Source: Pseudomonas viridiflava (GTDB lineage Bacteria > Pseudomonadota > Gammaproteobacteria > Pseudomonadales > Pseudomonadaceae). Taken from it: DNA of 64,000 bases. The stretch spans positions 909,153 through 973,152 of the forward strand of contig NZ_UWFA01000416.1 in the NCBI RefSeq assembly GCF_900601905.1. Reading direction: 5' to 3'. Position 1 is the first letter of the stretch. Every line of letters starts with the position of its first letter. Shown in pieces: positions 24,656 to 32,187 of the stretch. The notes under the pieces were generated by a model. That model did not search any database. It was not told the origin of the DNA and was given only the letters and a program-made list of their open reading frames with translations. Both the position numbers and the translations under genes were made by a program.

Positions 24656-27397
24656 GTGTCGTCCAATCTCGAAAAAGTCCTCGCGTCGTCGTGGACACAG
24701 CTATTTACCAGCAAGACCGTTGAGCGGGGGTTCGATTACGCCTACGCACAGCGCATCCAGCTTGAGGACCTCACGCCAGACTCGGCGCGCACGCTGTGCC
24801 GTGGCTCGGGCATGGAGGTCTATACCCAGACCCTGCAATTTCGCGATCCGCAGCGTTTCAAGAACGCGCTGAGCTGCAAGTGCACCTGCCCGGTCCGGGA
24901 AAACTGCAAACACTGCGCAGCGGCGCTGTTTTATCTGCAGGCGCCGCAGAATCAAAATGCCCTGCGTGCTGCGCTGGAACAGTCCGAACCCGTGCGCGCC
25001 CCGCGCATTGAGCCTAAACCTTCTCTGCCAGAGCGTCTGGTCGACAACATCGTGCCCAAGCCACGGCTGATTCTGGCCAGCGTCGAATTCAGCGCCTATG
25101 AACCGCGCAACGGCCGCATGCAGCGCCATATCCAGCATCGCGCCGCCCTCGCCTTTGGCTACGACAAGCATTACGCCACCGGCACGGCCAACGTCAGCAT
25201 CCTGGTGAGCTCGCTGGGCAGCGATCTGGTCAACCAGAAAAGTGACATCATCGAACACCGGGAAACTGAAACCCTGCGCATCCGCCGCCAGGGCGAACTG
25301 GAACGGCAGCAGCGTCAGGTCCTGCAGGATATGGGCTTCAGGGTCGCGACCCGGCAAAGCAAAGCGCTGCCGGACAGCGCCGGTGACATGTTCGACTTGC
25401 CCAACGACAAGGCCTGGCTGCATTTCGTCCTCAACGATCTGCCGATGCTCGAAGCCCAGGGCTGGGAAATCGAAATCACCGACGACTTCGCCTTTGACGT
25501 GACGCCTGTAGACGACTGGTACGCGGTCATCGATGAAGAGGCCGAGCGCGACTGGTTCGATCTGGAGCTGGGCATCATCGTCAACGGCGAGCGCTTGAGC
25601 CTGCTGCCGATTCTGATCAACCTGCTGCGCACCCATCCCGAGCTGATGAGTGCTGCCGGTATCGCCAAGCGCCGGGATGACGAGCAATTGCTGGTGCAGC
25701 TCAATCACTTCACGCAAAACGGCGGCGGGCCAGTGCAGATTGCCTTGCCGTATGGGCGGCTCAAGCCGGTCCTGGCGACGCTGGGCGACTTCTACTGGCG
25801 AGAAGATGGCAACAATGCCCTGCGCCTGAACACGGCCGACGCCACACGCCTGGGTAATCTGGATGATCTGCCACTCAGCTGGCAGGGCGGCGATCGGCTG
25901 CGCCAGTTCGCTGATCGCCTGGCCAACATCAAAGACGCGCCGGTTGAAGTGCCCGAAGGGCTGAATGCGACCCTGCGTCCTTATCAGCATGAAGGCCTGA
26001 GCTGGATGCAGTCCCTGCGCGAGCTGGAAGTGGGGGGTGTATTGGCGGATGACATGGGCCTGGGCAAAACCCTACAGACCCTGGCGCATCTGCTGATGGA
26101 AAAACAGGCCGGACGCCTGGATCGCCCTGCCCTTGCCGTGATGCCCACCAGCCTGATCCCCAACTGGCTGGATGAGGCGGAAAACTTTACCCCGCAATTG
26201 CGAGTGCTCGCCCTGTATGGCGCCAACCGCCATGCCGATTTCGACAATCTGCACCAGTACGACCTGATCCTGACCACCTACGCATTGCTGCCCCGTGATG
26301 AAGAAGTGCTGGCCAAACTGCCGCTGCACACCTTGATCCTCGATGAAGCGCAATACATCAAGAACCCCAACAGCAAGGCCGCCCAGGCGGCGCGCAGCCT
26401 GAATGCCCGCCAGCGCCTGTGCCTGAGTGGCACGCCGCTGGAAAACCACCTGGGCGAGCTGTGGTCGCTGTTCCACTTCCTGATGCCGGGCTGGTTGGGC
26501 AGCAGCAAGGAATTCAACAGCAACTACCGTAACCCGATCGAAAAGCACGGCAACATGGAGCGCTTGCAGCACCTCAATGCCCGGATCAAGCCGTTCCTGC
26601 TGCGTCGGACCAAAGAGCAGGTGGCCACCGAACTGCCGCCAAAGACCGAGATCATCCATTGGGTCGAACTCAACGACGCCCAGCGCGATGTCTACGAGAC
26701 CGTGCGCCTGGCCATGGACAAGAAAGTGCGTGACGAGATCAGCCGCAAGGGTGTGGCGCGCAGCCAGATCATCATTCTTGAAGCGCTGCTCAAGCTGCGC
26801 CAGGTGTGCTGTGATCTGCGCCTGGTCAACAGCGCCCCGGCCAACCCGCGACAAAGCCATTCGGCCAAGCTGTTGAGCCTGATGGAGATGTTCGAAGAAC
26901 TGCTGGCCGAGGGCCGCAAGATTCTATTGTTCTCGCAATTCACGTCGATGCTGACCCTGATCGAAGCGGAATTGAAACAGCGTGGCATTGAGTACGCGCT
27001 GCTGACGGGCGCCACACGGGATCGCCGCACCCCGGTGCAGGCCTTTCAGGCAGGTAAACTGCCGATTTTCCTGATCAGCCTGAAAGCTGGCGGCACGGGC
27101 CTTAATCTGACCGCCGCCGATACGGTTATTCACTACGACCCGTGGTGGAACCCGGCAGCTGAAAACCAGGCCACCGACCGGGCCTATCGGATTGGTCAGG
27201 ACAAACCAGTGTTCGTCTACAAGATGATTGCCAGAGGCACCGTAGAGGAGAAAATCCAGCGCCTGCAGCAGGAAAAGTCAGCCTTGGCATCCGGCGTGCT
27301 GGATGGCCGGGTGACCGGAGACTGGAAACTCGACGGCGAAAACCTCGCCGCCCTGTTTGCTCCACTGCCGGTGCAGGCCAAGAAAGGCAAGAAGTAG
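24656..27397 (+). CDS. SNF2-family DEAD/DEAH helicase with SWIM zinc finger
   Basis: A 913-residue double-strand DNA translocase. Residues about 73-88 hold a SWIM motif, CKCTCPVRENCKHC (CxCxnCxH). The SNF2 motor has Walker A DDMGLGKTLQT (about 464), DEAQYIKNPNS (about 562), SGTPLENHLGELWSLF, and the C-terminal helicase motifs SLKAGGTGLNLTAAD and DRAYRIGQDKPVFVYK. An in-frame TGA two codons upstream limits the start to the GTG at 24656 or later. The family is linked to transcription and chromosome remodelling (RapA-like motor), but the role is unknown. It lies between csiV and nagZ, where P. aeruginosa has a different gene as I recall. Confidence 0.9.
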   Translation: MSSNLEKVLASSWTQLFTSKTVERGFDYAYAQRIQLEDLTPDSARTLCRGSGMEVYTQTLQFRDPQRFKNALSCKCTCPVRENCKHCAAALFYLQAPQNQNALRAALEQSEPVRAPRIEPKPSLPERLVDNIVPKPRLILASVEFSAYEPRNGRMQRHIQHRAALAFGYDKHYATGTANVSILVSSLGSDLVNQKSDIIEHRETETLRIRRQGELERQQRQVLQDMGFRVATRQSKALPDSAGDMFDLPNDKAWLHFVLNDLPMLEAQGWEIEITDDFAFDVTPVDDWYAVIDEEAERDWFDLELGIIVNGERLSLLPILINLLRTHPELMSAAGIAKRRDDEQLLVQLNHFTQNGGGPVQIALPYGRLKPVLATLGDFYWREDGNNALRLNTADATRLGNLDDLPLSWQGGDRLRQFADRLANIKDAPVEVPEGLNATLRPYQHEGLSWMQSLRELEVGGVLADDMGLGKTLQTLAHLLMEKQAGRLDRPALAVMPTSLIPNWLDEAENFTPQLRVLALYGANRHADFDNLHQYDLILTTYALLPRDEEVLAKLPLHTLILDEAQYIKNPNSKAAQAARSLNARQRLCLSGTPLENHLGELWSLFHFLMPGWLGSSKEFNSNYRNPIEKHGNMERLQHLNARIKPFLLRRTKEQVATELPPKTEIIHWVELNDAQRDVYETVRLAMDKKVRDEISRKGVARSQIIILEALLKLRQVCCDLRLVNSAPANPRQSHSAKLLSLMEMFEELLAEGRKILLFSQFTSMLTLIEAELKQRGIEYALLTGATRDRRTPVQAFQAGKLPIFLISLKAGGTGLNLTAADTVIHYDPWWNPAAENQATDRAYRIGQDKPVFVYKMIARGTVEEKIQRLQQEKSALASGVLDGRVTGDWKLDGENLAALFAPLPVQAKKGKK

Positions 27398-27416
27398 CAA
27401 AATCCACCGCAGGCAG

Positions 27417-27948
27417 TAGGAGCCGTGCTTGCTCGCGAAGAACGATCACCCGGTTTGCCTGAGAGATAGCAGTAACGGGTTCCCGGGCAAGCACGGCTCC
27501 AACCCAATCGTCACTCCCCGGCACCTGTAGGAGCCGAGCTTGCTCGCGAAGAACGATGACCCGGTTCGCCTGAAAGACCGCAATGACGGGTTCGCGGGCA
27601 AGCCTCGCTCCAACCCAATCGTCACTCCCCGGTACCTGTAGGAGCCGAGCTTGCTCGCGAAGAACGATGACCCGGTTCGCCTGAAAGATCGCAATGACGG
27701 GTTCGCGCGCAAGCCTCTCTCCAACCCAATCGTCACTCCCCGGCACCTGTAGGAGCCGAGCTTGCTCGCGATGAACGATGACCCGGTCTGCCTGAAAGAT
27801 CGCAATGACGGGTTCGCGGGCAAGCCTCGCTCCAACCCAATCGTCACTCCCCGGCACCTGTAGGAGTCGAGCTTGCTCGCGATGAACGATGACCCGGTTC
27901 GCCTGAAAGATCGCAGCAACGGTTTCGCGGGCAAGCAGAGCCCCAACA
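27417..27948. repeat. Tandem REPIN array, about 4.8 copies of a 111-bp unit
   Basis: Units begin with TAGGAGCCG..CTTGCTCGCG at 27417, 27528, 27639, 27750 and 27861, exactly 111 bp apart. Each holds an inverted REP pair (GAGCTTGCTCGCGAAGAACG and CGGGCAAGCCTCGCTCCAAC) plus a conserved linker, CCCAATCGTCACTCCCCGG. The last unit lacks the linker. Units differ at only a few positions, so the array is recent or is homogenised. It fills the gap between the helicase gene and nagZ and could act as a transcription barrier between these convergent genes. Confidence 0.95.
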
Positions 27949-27959
27949 GGTAGCCCGGT

Positions 27960-28970
27960 TCAGTCAATCAACTGTGCGTTACGCAGCGCTTCGACGGCCG
28001 CCAGCCAGCGTGGCTGCTGGCGGTATTCCGTACTGGCAAACGCTTGCCCGCGCATCCGCGCGATCCGCGGGGACGGTTTGACCTTGAGCCGTTGCGCGGC
28101 GCTCAGTGCCAGTTCTGCAGCGGCCCTGTCATTGCACACCAGCCCCATGTCGCAACCGGCAGACAGCGCAGCTTCGATACGACTGGCTGCGTCACCCACC
28201 ACGTGTGCACCCGCCATGGACAGGTCATCGCTGAAAATCACGCCATCGAAGCCCAGTTCACCTCGCAGAATGTCCTGCAACCAGCGACGGGAAAAACCGG
28301 CGGGCTGAGCGTCCACCTGCGGGTAGATGACGTGCGCAGGCATGACCGCCGCCAATTGCTTGCTCAGGCGCGCGAACGGCACAAGGTCGTTGGCGCGTAT
28401 CTGCTCCAGGCTGCGCTCATCGTTGGGAATGGCGACGTGAGAATCGGCCTCGGCCCAACCATGACCGGGGAAATGCTTGCCGCAGGCAGCCATGCCAGCC
28501 GCATTCATGCCGCGAATGAACGCGCCGGCAAGCAGCGCAGCGCGCTCGGGATCCCCCTCAAAGGCACGCGTGCCGACGACCGCGCTGCGCTGGTAATCAA
28601 GATCCAGAACGGGCGCAAAGCTCAGATCGAGGCCTACTGCCAGCACTTCAGTTGCCATCAGCCAACCGCATTGTTCGGCGAGCACTTCAGCATCAGGCTT
28701 GTCAGCTATGTGACGCATTGCAGGTAGCCGTACAAATCCCTGACGCAAACGCTGGACCCGCCCGCCCTCCTGATCAACCGCCAGCAACAGGTCAGGGCGT
28801 ACAGCGCGAATGGCCGCACTCAGCTCACGCACCTGACGTGGGTGCTCGATGTTGCGAGCAAAGATAATCAGGCCACCCACTTCGGGCTGGCGTAGAAATT
28901 GGCGATCCTCAGCGGTCAACCAGGTGCCCGCGACATCCACCATCAAAGAGCCTTGCAGGCCAGAACTCAT
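27960..28970 (-). CDS. nagZ: Beta-N-acetylglucosaminidase NagZ
   Basis: Cytosolic GH3 enzyme that cleaves GlcNAc-anhydroMur peptides in peptidoglycan recycling; its products feed AmpR signalling in bacteria with inducible AmpC. The 336-residue protein shows LLLAVDQEGGRVQRLR, KHFPGHGWAEADSH (with the mobile catalytic His178) and the nucleophile Asp248 in IFSDDLSM. There is no signal peptide. It lies directly downstream of psrA on the same strand, separated by the psrA terminator. Confidence 0.97.
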   Translation of the reverse strand: MSSGLQGSLMVDVAGTWLTAEDRQFLRQPEVGGLIIFARNIEHPRQVRELSAAIRAVRPDLLLAVDQEGGRVQRLRQGFVRLPAMRHIADKPDAEVLAEQCGWLMATEVLAVGLDLSFAPVLDLDYQRSAVVGTRAFEGDPERAALLAGAFIRGMNAAGMAACGKHFPGHGWAEADSHVAIPNDERSLEQIRANDLVPFARLSKQLAAVMPAHVIYPQVDAQPAGFSRRWLQDILRGELGFDGVIFSDDLSMAGAHVVGDAASRIEAALSAGCDMGLVCNDRAAAELALSAAQRLKVKPSPRIARMRGQAFASTEYRQQPRWLAAVEALRNAQLID

Positions 28971-29011
28971 AAAAAAACACCATTGCCGATATCCAATCCG
29001 GGCAATGGTGC
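28971..29011 (-). terminator. Intrinsic terminator of psrA
   Basis: CACCATTGCC (28978-28987) pairs with GGCAATGGTG (29001-29010), and on the minus strand the stem is followed by seven T residues. Confidence 0.9.
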
Positions 29012-29044
29012 TTGATCATCGAGGCTCGCGCAATGCGTGAAGGG

Positions 29045-29761
29045 TTACGCCTTGGCAGTGCTCGGCAGGCTGGCACTGCTTTTACTGCGAGGCTTGAGCT
29101 GCGCGGCAATCATCGCGGCATCGTTGACACCGGTTTCGGCGCGCATGCCTGCCGCCAGAAACGGCACCATCAGGCGCATGACCTGCTCTATGGAGGTGTT
29201 GATGCCAAAGTCGGTTTCGGCGATAGCCCGCAAGGCCTTGATCCCGGACATGCTGAACGCAGCCGCGCCAAGCATGAAGTGCACGCGCCAGAACAATTCG
29301 ATGGGCGGGATACGTGGAGCGGCTTCGTTGACCAGGGTCATGTAGCGGCGAAACACCTTGCCGTACATGTCTTCCAGATAACGGCGCAGGTGGCCCTGGC
29401 TCTGACTGAACGCCAGCCCCAGCAAGCGCATGAAAATCGACAGGTCATTGTTGCTGCGTGGCTGGACCACCAATGCCTGCTCGACGAGGATTTCGAGAAG
29501 CTCTTCGAGAGTAGGCTTGTGCTCGGGTTTGGCCGAGCGACGCTCCAGCTCACGATCCAGACTGATGCAGAAGGGCCCGAGGAATCTAGAGAAAACTGCC
29601 TGAATCAACGCCTTCTTGGAGCCGAAATGGTAGTTCACTGCGGCCAGATTTACCGAGGCCTTGCTGGTAATCAGGCGCAGCGAAGTCTCGGCGAAGCCTT
29701 TCTCCGCGAACAACTGCTCAGCAGCATCAAGAATGCGTTCAACTGTTTCCGACTGGGCCAT
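29045..29761 (-). CDS. psrA: TetR-family fatty-acid-responsive regulator PsrA
   Basis: A 238-residue regulator. The helix-turn-helix lies in the first 55 residues (ERILDAAEQLFAEKGFAETSLRLITSKASVNLAAVNYHFGSK), and the rest is an all-helical ligand domain. In Pseudomonas PsrA represses itself and beta-oxidation genes, senses long-chain fatty acids and activates rpoS. The start at 29761 (MAQSETVERIL) is chosen over an in-frame ATG seven codons upstream. Two overlapping PsrA boxes lie 15-41 bp upstream, consistent with autorepression. The fadBA operon in this window is a known type of PsrA target. It is divergent from lexA. Confidence 0.94.
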   Translation of the reverse strand: MAQSETVERILDAAEQLFAEKGFAETSLRLITSKASVNLAAVNYHFGSKKALIQAVFSRFLGPFCISLDRELERRSAKPEHKPTLEELLEILVEQALVVQPRSNNDLSIFMRLLGLAFSQSQGHLRRYLEDMYGKVFRRYMTLVNEAAPRIPPIELFWRVHFMLGAAAFSMSGIKALRAIAETDFGINTSIEQVMRLMVPFLAAGMRAETGVNDAAMIAAQLKPRSKSSASLPSTAKA

Positions 29762-29775
29762 GGTTCTCTGCCTGA

Positions 29776-29802
29776 CAAACACTTGTTTGAAACATACGTT
29801 TC
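29776..29802. promoter_or_regulatory. Two overlapping PsrA operators
   Basis: CAAACACTTGTTTG (29776-29789) and GAAACATACGTTTC (29789-29802) are both perfect G/CAAAC-N4-GTTTG/C palindromes and share one base. They match the published PsrA consensus and lie just upstream of psrA. Confidence 0.9.
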
Positions 29803-29963
29803 AGACTATGTCTTTGTCAAGCTCGCACGACGTGCAGGCCGCCACAGGCCGCTATTTAATCATACAAACCAAGGCCTGTAGCCATTCACTGGCGTCTGCA
29901 GACAGGTAATTCGACCACCGTACCGCTGCAGCCCGAAAAAGGACGATTGCCAAGACGCTCGTA

Positions 29964-29998
29964 CTGTATATAATCCCAGTCACTGTATAAAAAGCCAG
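29964..29998 (+). promoter_or_regulatory. Two SOS (LexA) boxes upstream of lexA
   Basis: CTGTATATAATCCCAG (29964-29979) and CTGTATAAAAAGCCAG (29983-29998) both fit CTG-N10-CAG and lie 11-45 bp before the lexA start. Paired boxes at lexA are typical of autorepression in gammaproteobacteria. Confidence 0.94.
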
Positions 29999-30008
29999 AG
30001 CGCTCAAC

Positions 30009-30617
30009 ATGATCAAACTGACGCCACGCCAAGCTGAAATCCTCGGGTTCATCAAACGCTGCCTGGAAGACAACGGCTACCCGCCGACCCGTGCGGAAAT
30101 CGCTCAGGAACTGGGCTTCAAATCGCCCAACGCTGCTGAGGAACATCTCAAGGCACTGGCCCGCAAGGGCGCGATCGAAATGACCCCGGGCGCATCACGC
30201 GGGATCCGCATTCCAGGCTTCGAGGCCAAGTCCGACGACAACAGCCTGCCGATCATCGGCCGGGTCGCTGCCGGTGCGCCGATCCTGGCCCAGCAACATA
30301 TCGAAGAATCCTGCAACATCAACCCTGCGTTTTTTCACCCGAGTGCCGATTACTTGTTAAGGGTCCACGGCATGAGCATGAAAGACATCGGCATTCTGGA
30401 TGGCGATCTGATTGCAGTGCACACCACCCGCGAAGCCCGCAACGGTCAGATCGTGGTCGCGCGGATCGGTGACGAAGTCACGGTCAAACGGTTCAAACGT
30501 GAAGGCAGCAAAGTCTGGCTGATTGCCGAAAACCCGGATTTCGCGCCAATCGAAGTGAATCTGAAGGATCAGGAACTGGTTATCGAAGGCTTGAGCGTCG
30601 GCGTCATTCGCCGCTAA
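30009..30617 (+). CDS. lexA: SOS repressor LexA
   Basis: A 202-residue repressor and self-cleaving protease. The winged-helix domain includes LTPRQAEILGFIKRCLEDNG. The self-cleavage site is Ala88-Gly89 (GRVAAGAPI), and the Ser-Lys dyad is Ser123 (HGMSMKDIGILDGD) and Lys160. Two LexA boxes lie upstream. It is followed after 9 bp by sulA, so the pair forms an SOS operon. Confidence 0.98.
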   Translation: MIKLTPRQAEILGFIKRCLEDNGYPPTRAEIAQELGFKSPNAAEEHLKALARKGAIEMTPGASRGIRIPGFEAKSDDNSLPIIGRVAAGAPILAQQHIEESCNINPAFFHPSADYLLRVHGMSMKDIGILDGDLIAVHTTREARNGQIVVARIGDEVTVKRFKREGSKVWLIAENPDFAPIEVNLKDQELVIEGLSVGVIRR

Positions 30618-30626
30618 GGAGACACT

Positions 30627-31097
30627 ATGCAGTTCGTCCAGGCACCGCAGTCACAACTCTCGCTCTTTGAAGCGTTCATGGCCCAGCCCATAGCGCCGAT
30701 GCTCAAAGAGTCAGTCGAAACGTCATGGAACAATGAACCAGAGGTTTTCAGCGAGCTGTCATTGCGGGGGGCTGCGGGGCACTGCTTGAGTCTGCTGGCG
30801 CCAATCCTGCGCGAGTTGAGCCAGGACAGCGACGCTCGCTGGCTGACGCTCATCTCGCCACCGGCCAGTCTGACCCAGACCTGGCTGCGTGAAGCGGGGC
30901 TTAATCGGGAGCGCATTCTGCTGCTGCAACCGCGTGGGACACAGAGCGCACTGGATCTTGCACGTGAAGCACTTCGGCTGGGACGCAGCCACACGGTAGT
31001 GAGCTGGATAAATCCGATCAGCGGGGCGTCACGTCAGCAGTTGATCAGCGCGGCGAAACTGGGTGATGCACAAAGCCTGAACATCCGTCTGGGTTAA
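30627..31097 (+). CDS. sulA: SOS cell-division inhibitor SulA
   Basis: A 156-residue protein that blocks FtsZ polymerisation during the SOS response. The SulA fold pattern is visible in WLTLISPPASLTQTWLREAGLNRERILLLQPR and HTVVSWINPISGASRQQL. It starts 9 bp after lexA with an AAGGAG Shine-Dalgarno, the normal Pseudomonas lexA-sulA operon. Confidence 0.94.
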   Translation: MQFVQAPQSQLSLFEAFMAQPIAPMLKESVETSWNNEPEVFSELSLRGAAGHCLSLLAPILRELSQDSDARWLTLISPPASLTQTWLREAGLNRERILLLQPRGTQSALDLAREALRLGRSHTVVSWINPISGASRQQLISAAKLGDAQSLNIRLG

Positions 31098-31104
31098 GTC
31101 CTGC

Positions 31105-31338
31105 CTAGTGCAGGACTCGCGGACCGGCGTCCTTTTCCAGTTCGCCTTCAGCCATACGACCAGCCATCTGCACACCGACGCTCAACATCGCCTTGGCGAC
31201 TTCTACATGCTGGCCCTGCAGGAATTCCTTGGCATCGGCTGAGAACGCCAAAGTCACCAGAGAACCTTCATCGTCCGCACGACGCAATTCGATGCGGCCG
31301 TCAGGTAGTTCGACAATTTCAAGAAAGGATGTTGGCAT
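31105..31338 (-). CDS. Small conserved Pseudomonas protein of unknown function
   Basis: A 77-residue protein starting MPTSFLEIVELPDGRIELRR. An N-terminal beta-hairpin region is followed by VTLAFSADAKEFLQGQHVEVAKAMLSVGVQMAGRM, probably one amphipathic helix. There is no signal peptide or recognised domain. The start at 31338 gives the compact conserved protein; a longer in-frame ATG at 31407 adds an unlikely leader. Its stop is 7 bp from the convergent sulA stop. Position matches PA3009, from memory. Confidence 0.72.
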   Translation of the reverse strand: MPTSFLEIVELPDGRIELRRADDEGSLVTLAFSADAKEFLQGQHVEVAKAMLSVGVQMAGRMAEGELEKDAGPRVLH

Positions 31339-31413
31339 CAGGGCAATACTCCACGAAAGGCCAGCATTGTAGCAGCCACTGGACTCAGCCCCTAGCCCAT
31401 CCATCACTGGCTT

Positions 31414-31935
31414 TCAGCACTCGCTCAAGCCTTCACGGAAACGAATGGCCAAGCCTTTGAGCTGCTGGCGCCAGTTTTCCATTTCCTCACGGCTCAATTC
31501 AGCTTCAGGCTCTTCGTCCAGGTTAACCGCCACGATCAACGGCTGGGTGACGTCACCCTTGACCTTCTTTGGCGCACGGGGAGGCTCAAAGAGGCTGTTG
31601 TAGGCTGCCAGCAGCTGAGCCAGCCAGGTTTCCCGGCCATGAGCCAATTCCACCAGCTCAGCCATTTCCGGAATCGCCAGTGCGTCCAGCACATCCTGGG
31701 TCAGCAACATTTCCGCGCGAGGCGCATTGGCCTGTGGCAGACGGTAGTAACCGGCAATTTCGTGACACAACCCCAGCAGCGCGCCGTACAGATGAAACAA
31801 GGCGGACTCTCGCTCAGCCTGCAGCAGCGCCTGGGCATTCATCGCCTGCCCCTTCTCGGCCTTCCCCATGGACTCCAGGGCAAGGCCCGCGAAATAAATC
31901 TTCTGATTGGTACGGGTATAGAGTTCGTGGGCCAT
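31414..31935 (-). CDS. DUF6586 family protein
   Basis: A 173-residue, mostly helical cytosolic protein, starting MAHELYTRTNQKIYFAGLAL and containing ERESALFHLYGALLGLCHEIAGYYRLP. An acidic linker (NLDEEPEAELSREEMENW) leads to a C-terminal helix. No catalytic motif is seen. It is conserved between the lexA-sulA and topA loci in Pseudomonas. Function is unknown. Confidence 0.75.
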   Translation of the reverse strand: MAHELYTRTNQKIYFAGLALESMGKAEKGQAMNAQALLQAERESALFHLYGALLGLCHEIAGYYRLPQANAPRAEMLLTQDVLDALAIPEMAELVELAHGRETWLAQLLAAYNSLFEPPRAPKKVKGDVTQPLIVAVNLDEEPEAELSREEMENWRQQLKGLAIRFREGLSEC

Positions 31936-31999
31936 GGTGGCGTCCTCTGCAACGATAGATGGATAAAATCAGGCAGGTTTGGTTTCAACACCTTCCCCG

Positions 32000-32103
32000 C
32001 GGGAGCGACCGGGGTGACGCTCCGCTTTGCTCGCGAAGGGGCTGAAACATCCCAAGCATATCTTCAGACCCGAACACCGCCTTCGCGAGCAAGCTCGCTC
32101 CCA
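32000..32103. repeat. Imperfect REP doublet
   Basis: The second half, CTTCGCGAGCAAGCTCGCTCCCACA, is a standard Pseudomonas REP. The first half begins GGGAGCGA and resumes CTTTGCTCGCGAAGG after a 16-bp insertion, CCGGGGTGACGCTCCG. The insertion is related to a stretch at about 1385-1400. Confidence 0.72.
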
Positions 32104-32132
32104 CACGTATTTCTTCATCAGATAAAACAACA

Positions 32133-32163
32133 AAACCCCCGGTACATCCAGCATACCGAGGGC
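32133..32163 (-). terminator. Intrinsic terminator of topA
   Basis: On the minus strand CCCTCGGTA and TACCGGGGG form the stem, followed by TTTTGTTGTTTT. It begins about 25 bp after the topA stop. Confidence 0.8.
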
Positions 32164-32187
32164 TTTGCGTTCAGTCAGGCGCAGGGA

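Noticed and set aside
27126..27857. 243-codon minus-strand frame with an internally repetitive protein across the array
   Set aside because: The repetition follows the 111-bp REPIN unit (37 codons); no ribosome site, and the frame runs into the 3' end of the helicase gene.
27417..27948. CRISPR array
   Set aside because: The repeated unit is the whole 111 bp including the spacer-like part, units contain REP palindromes, and no cas genes are present.
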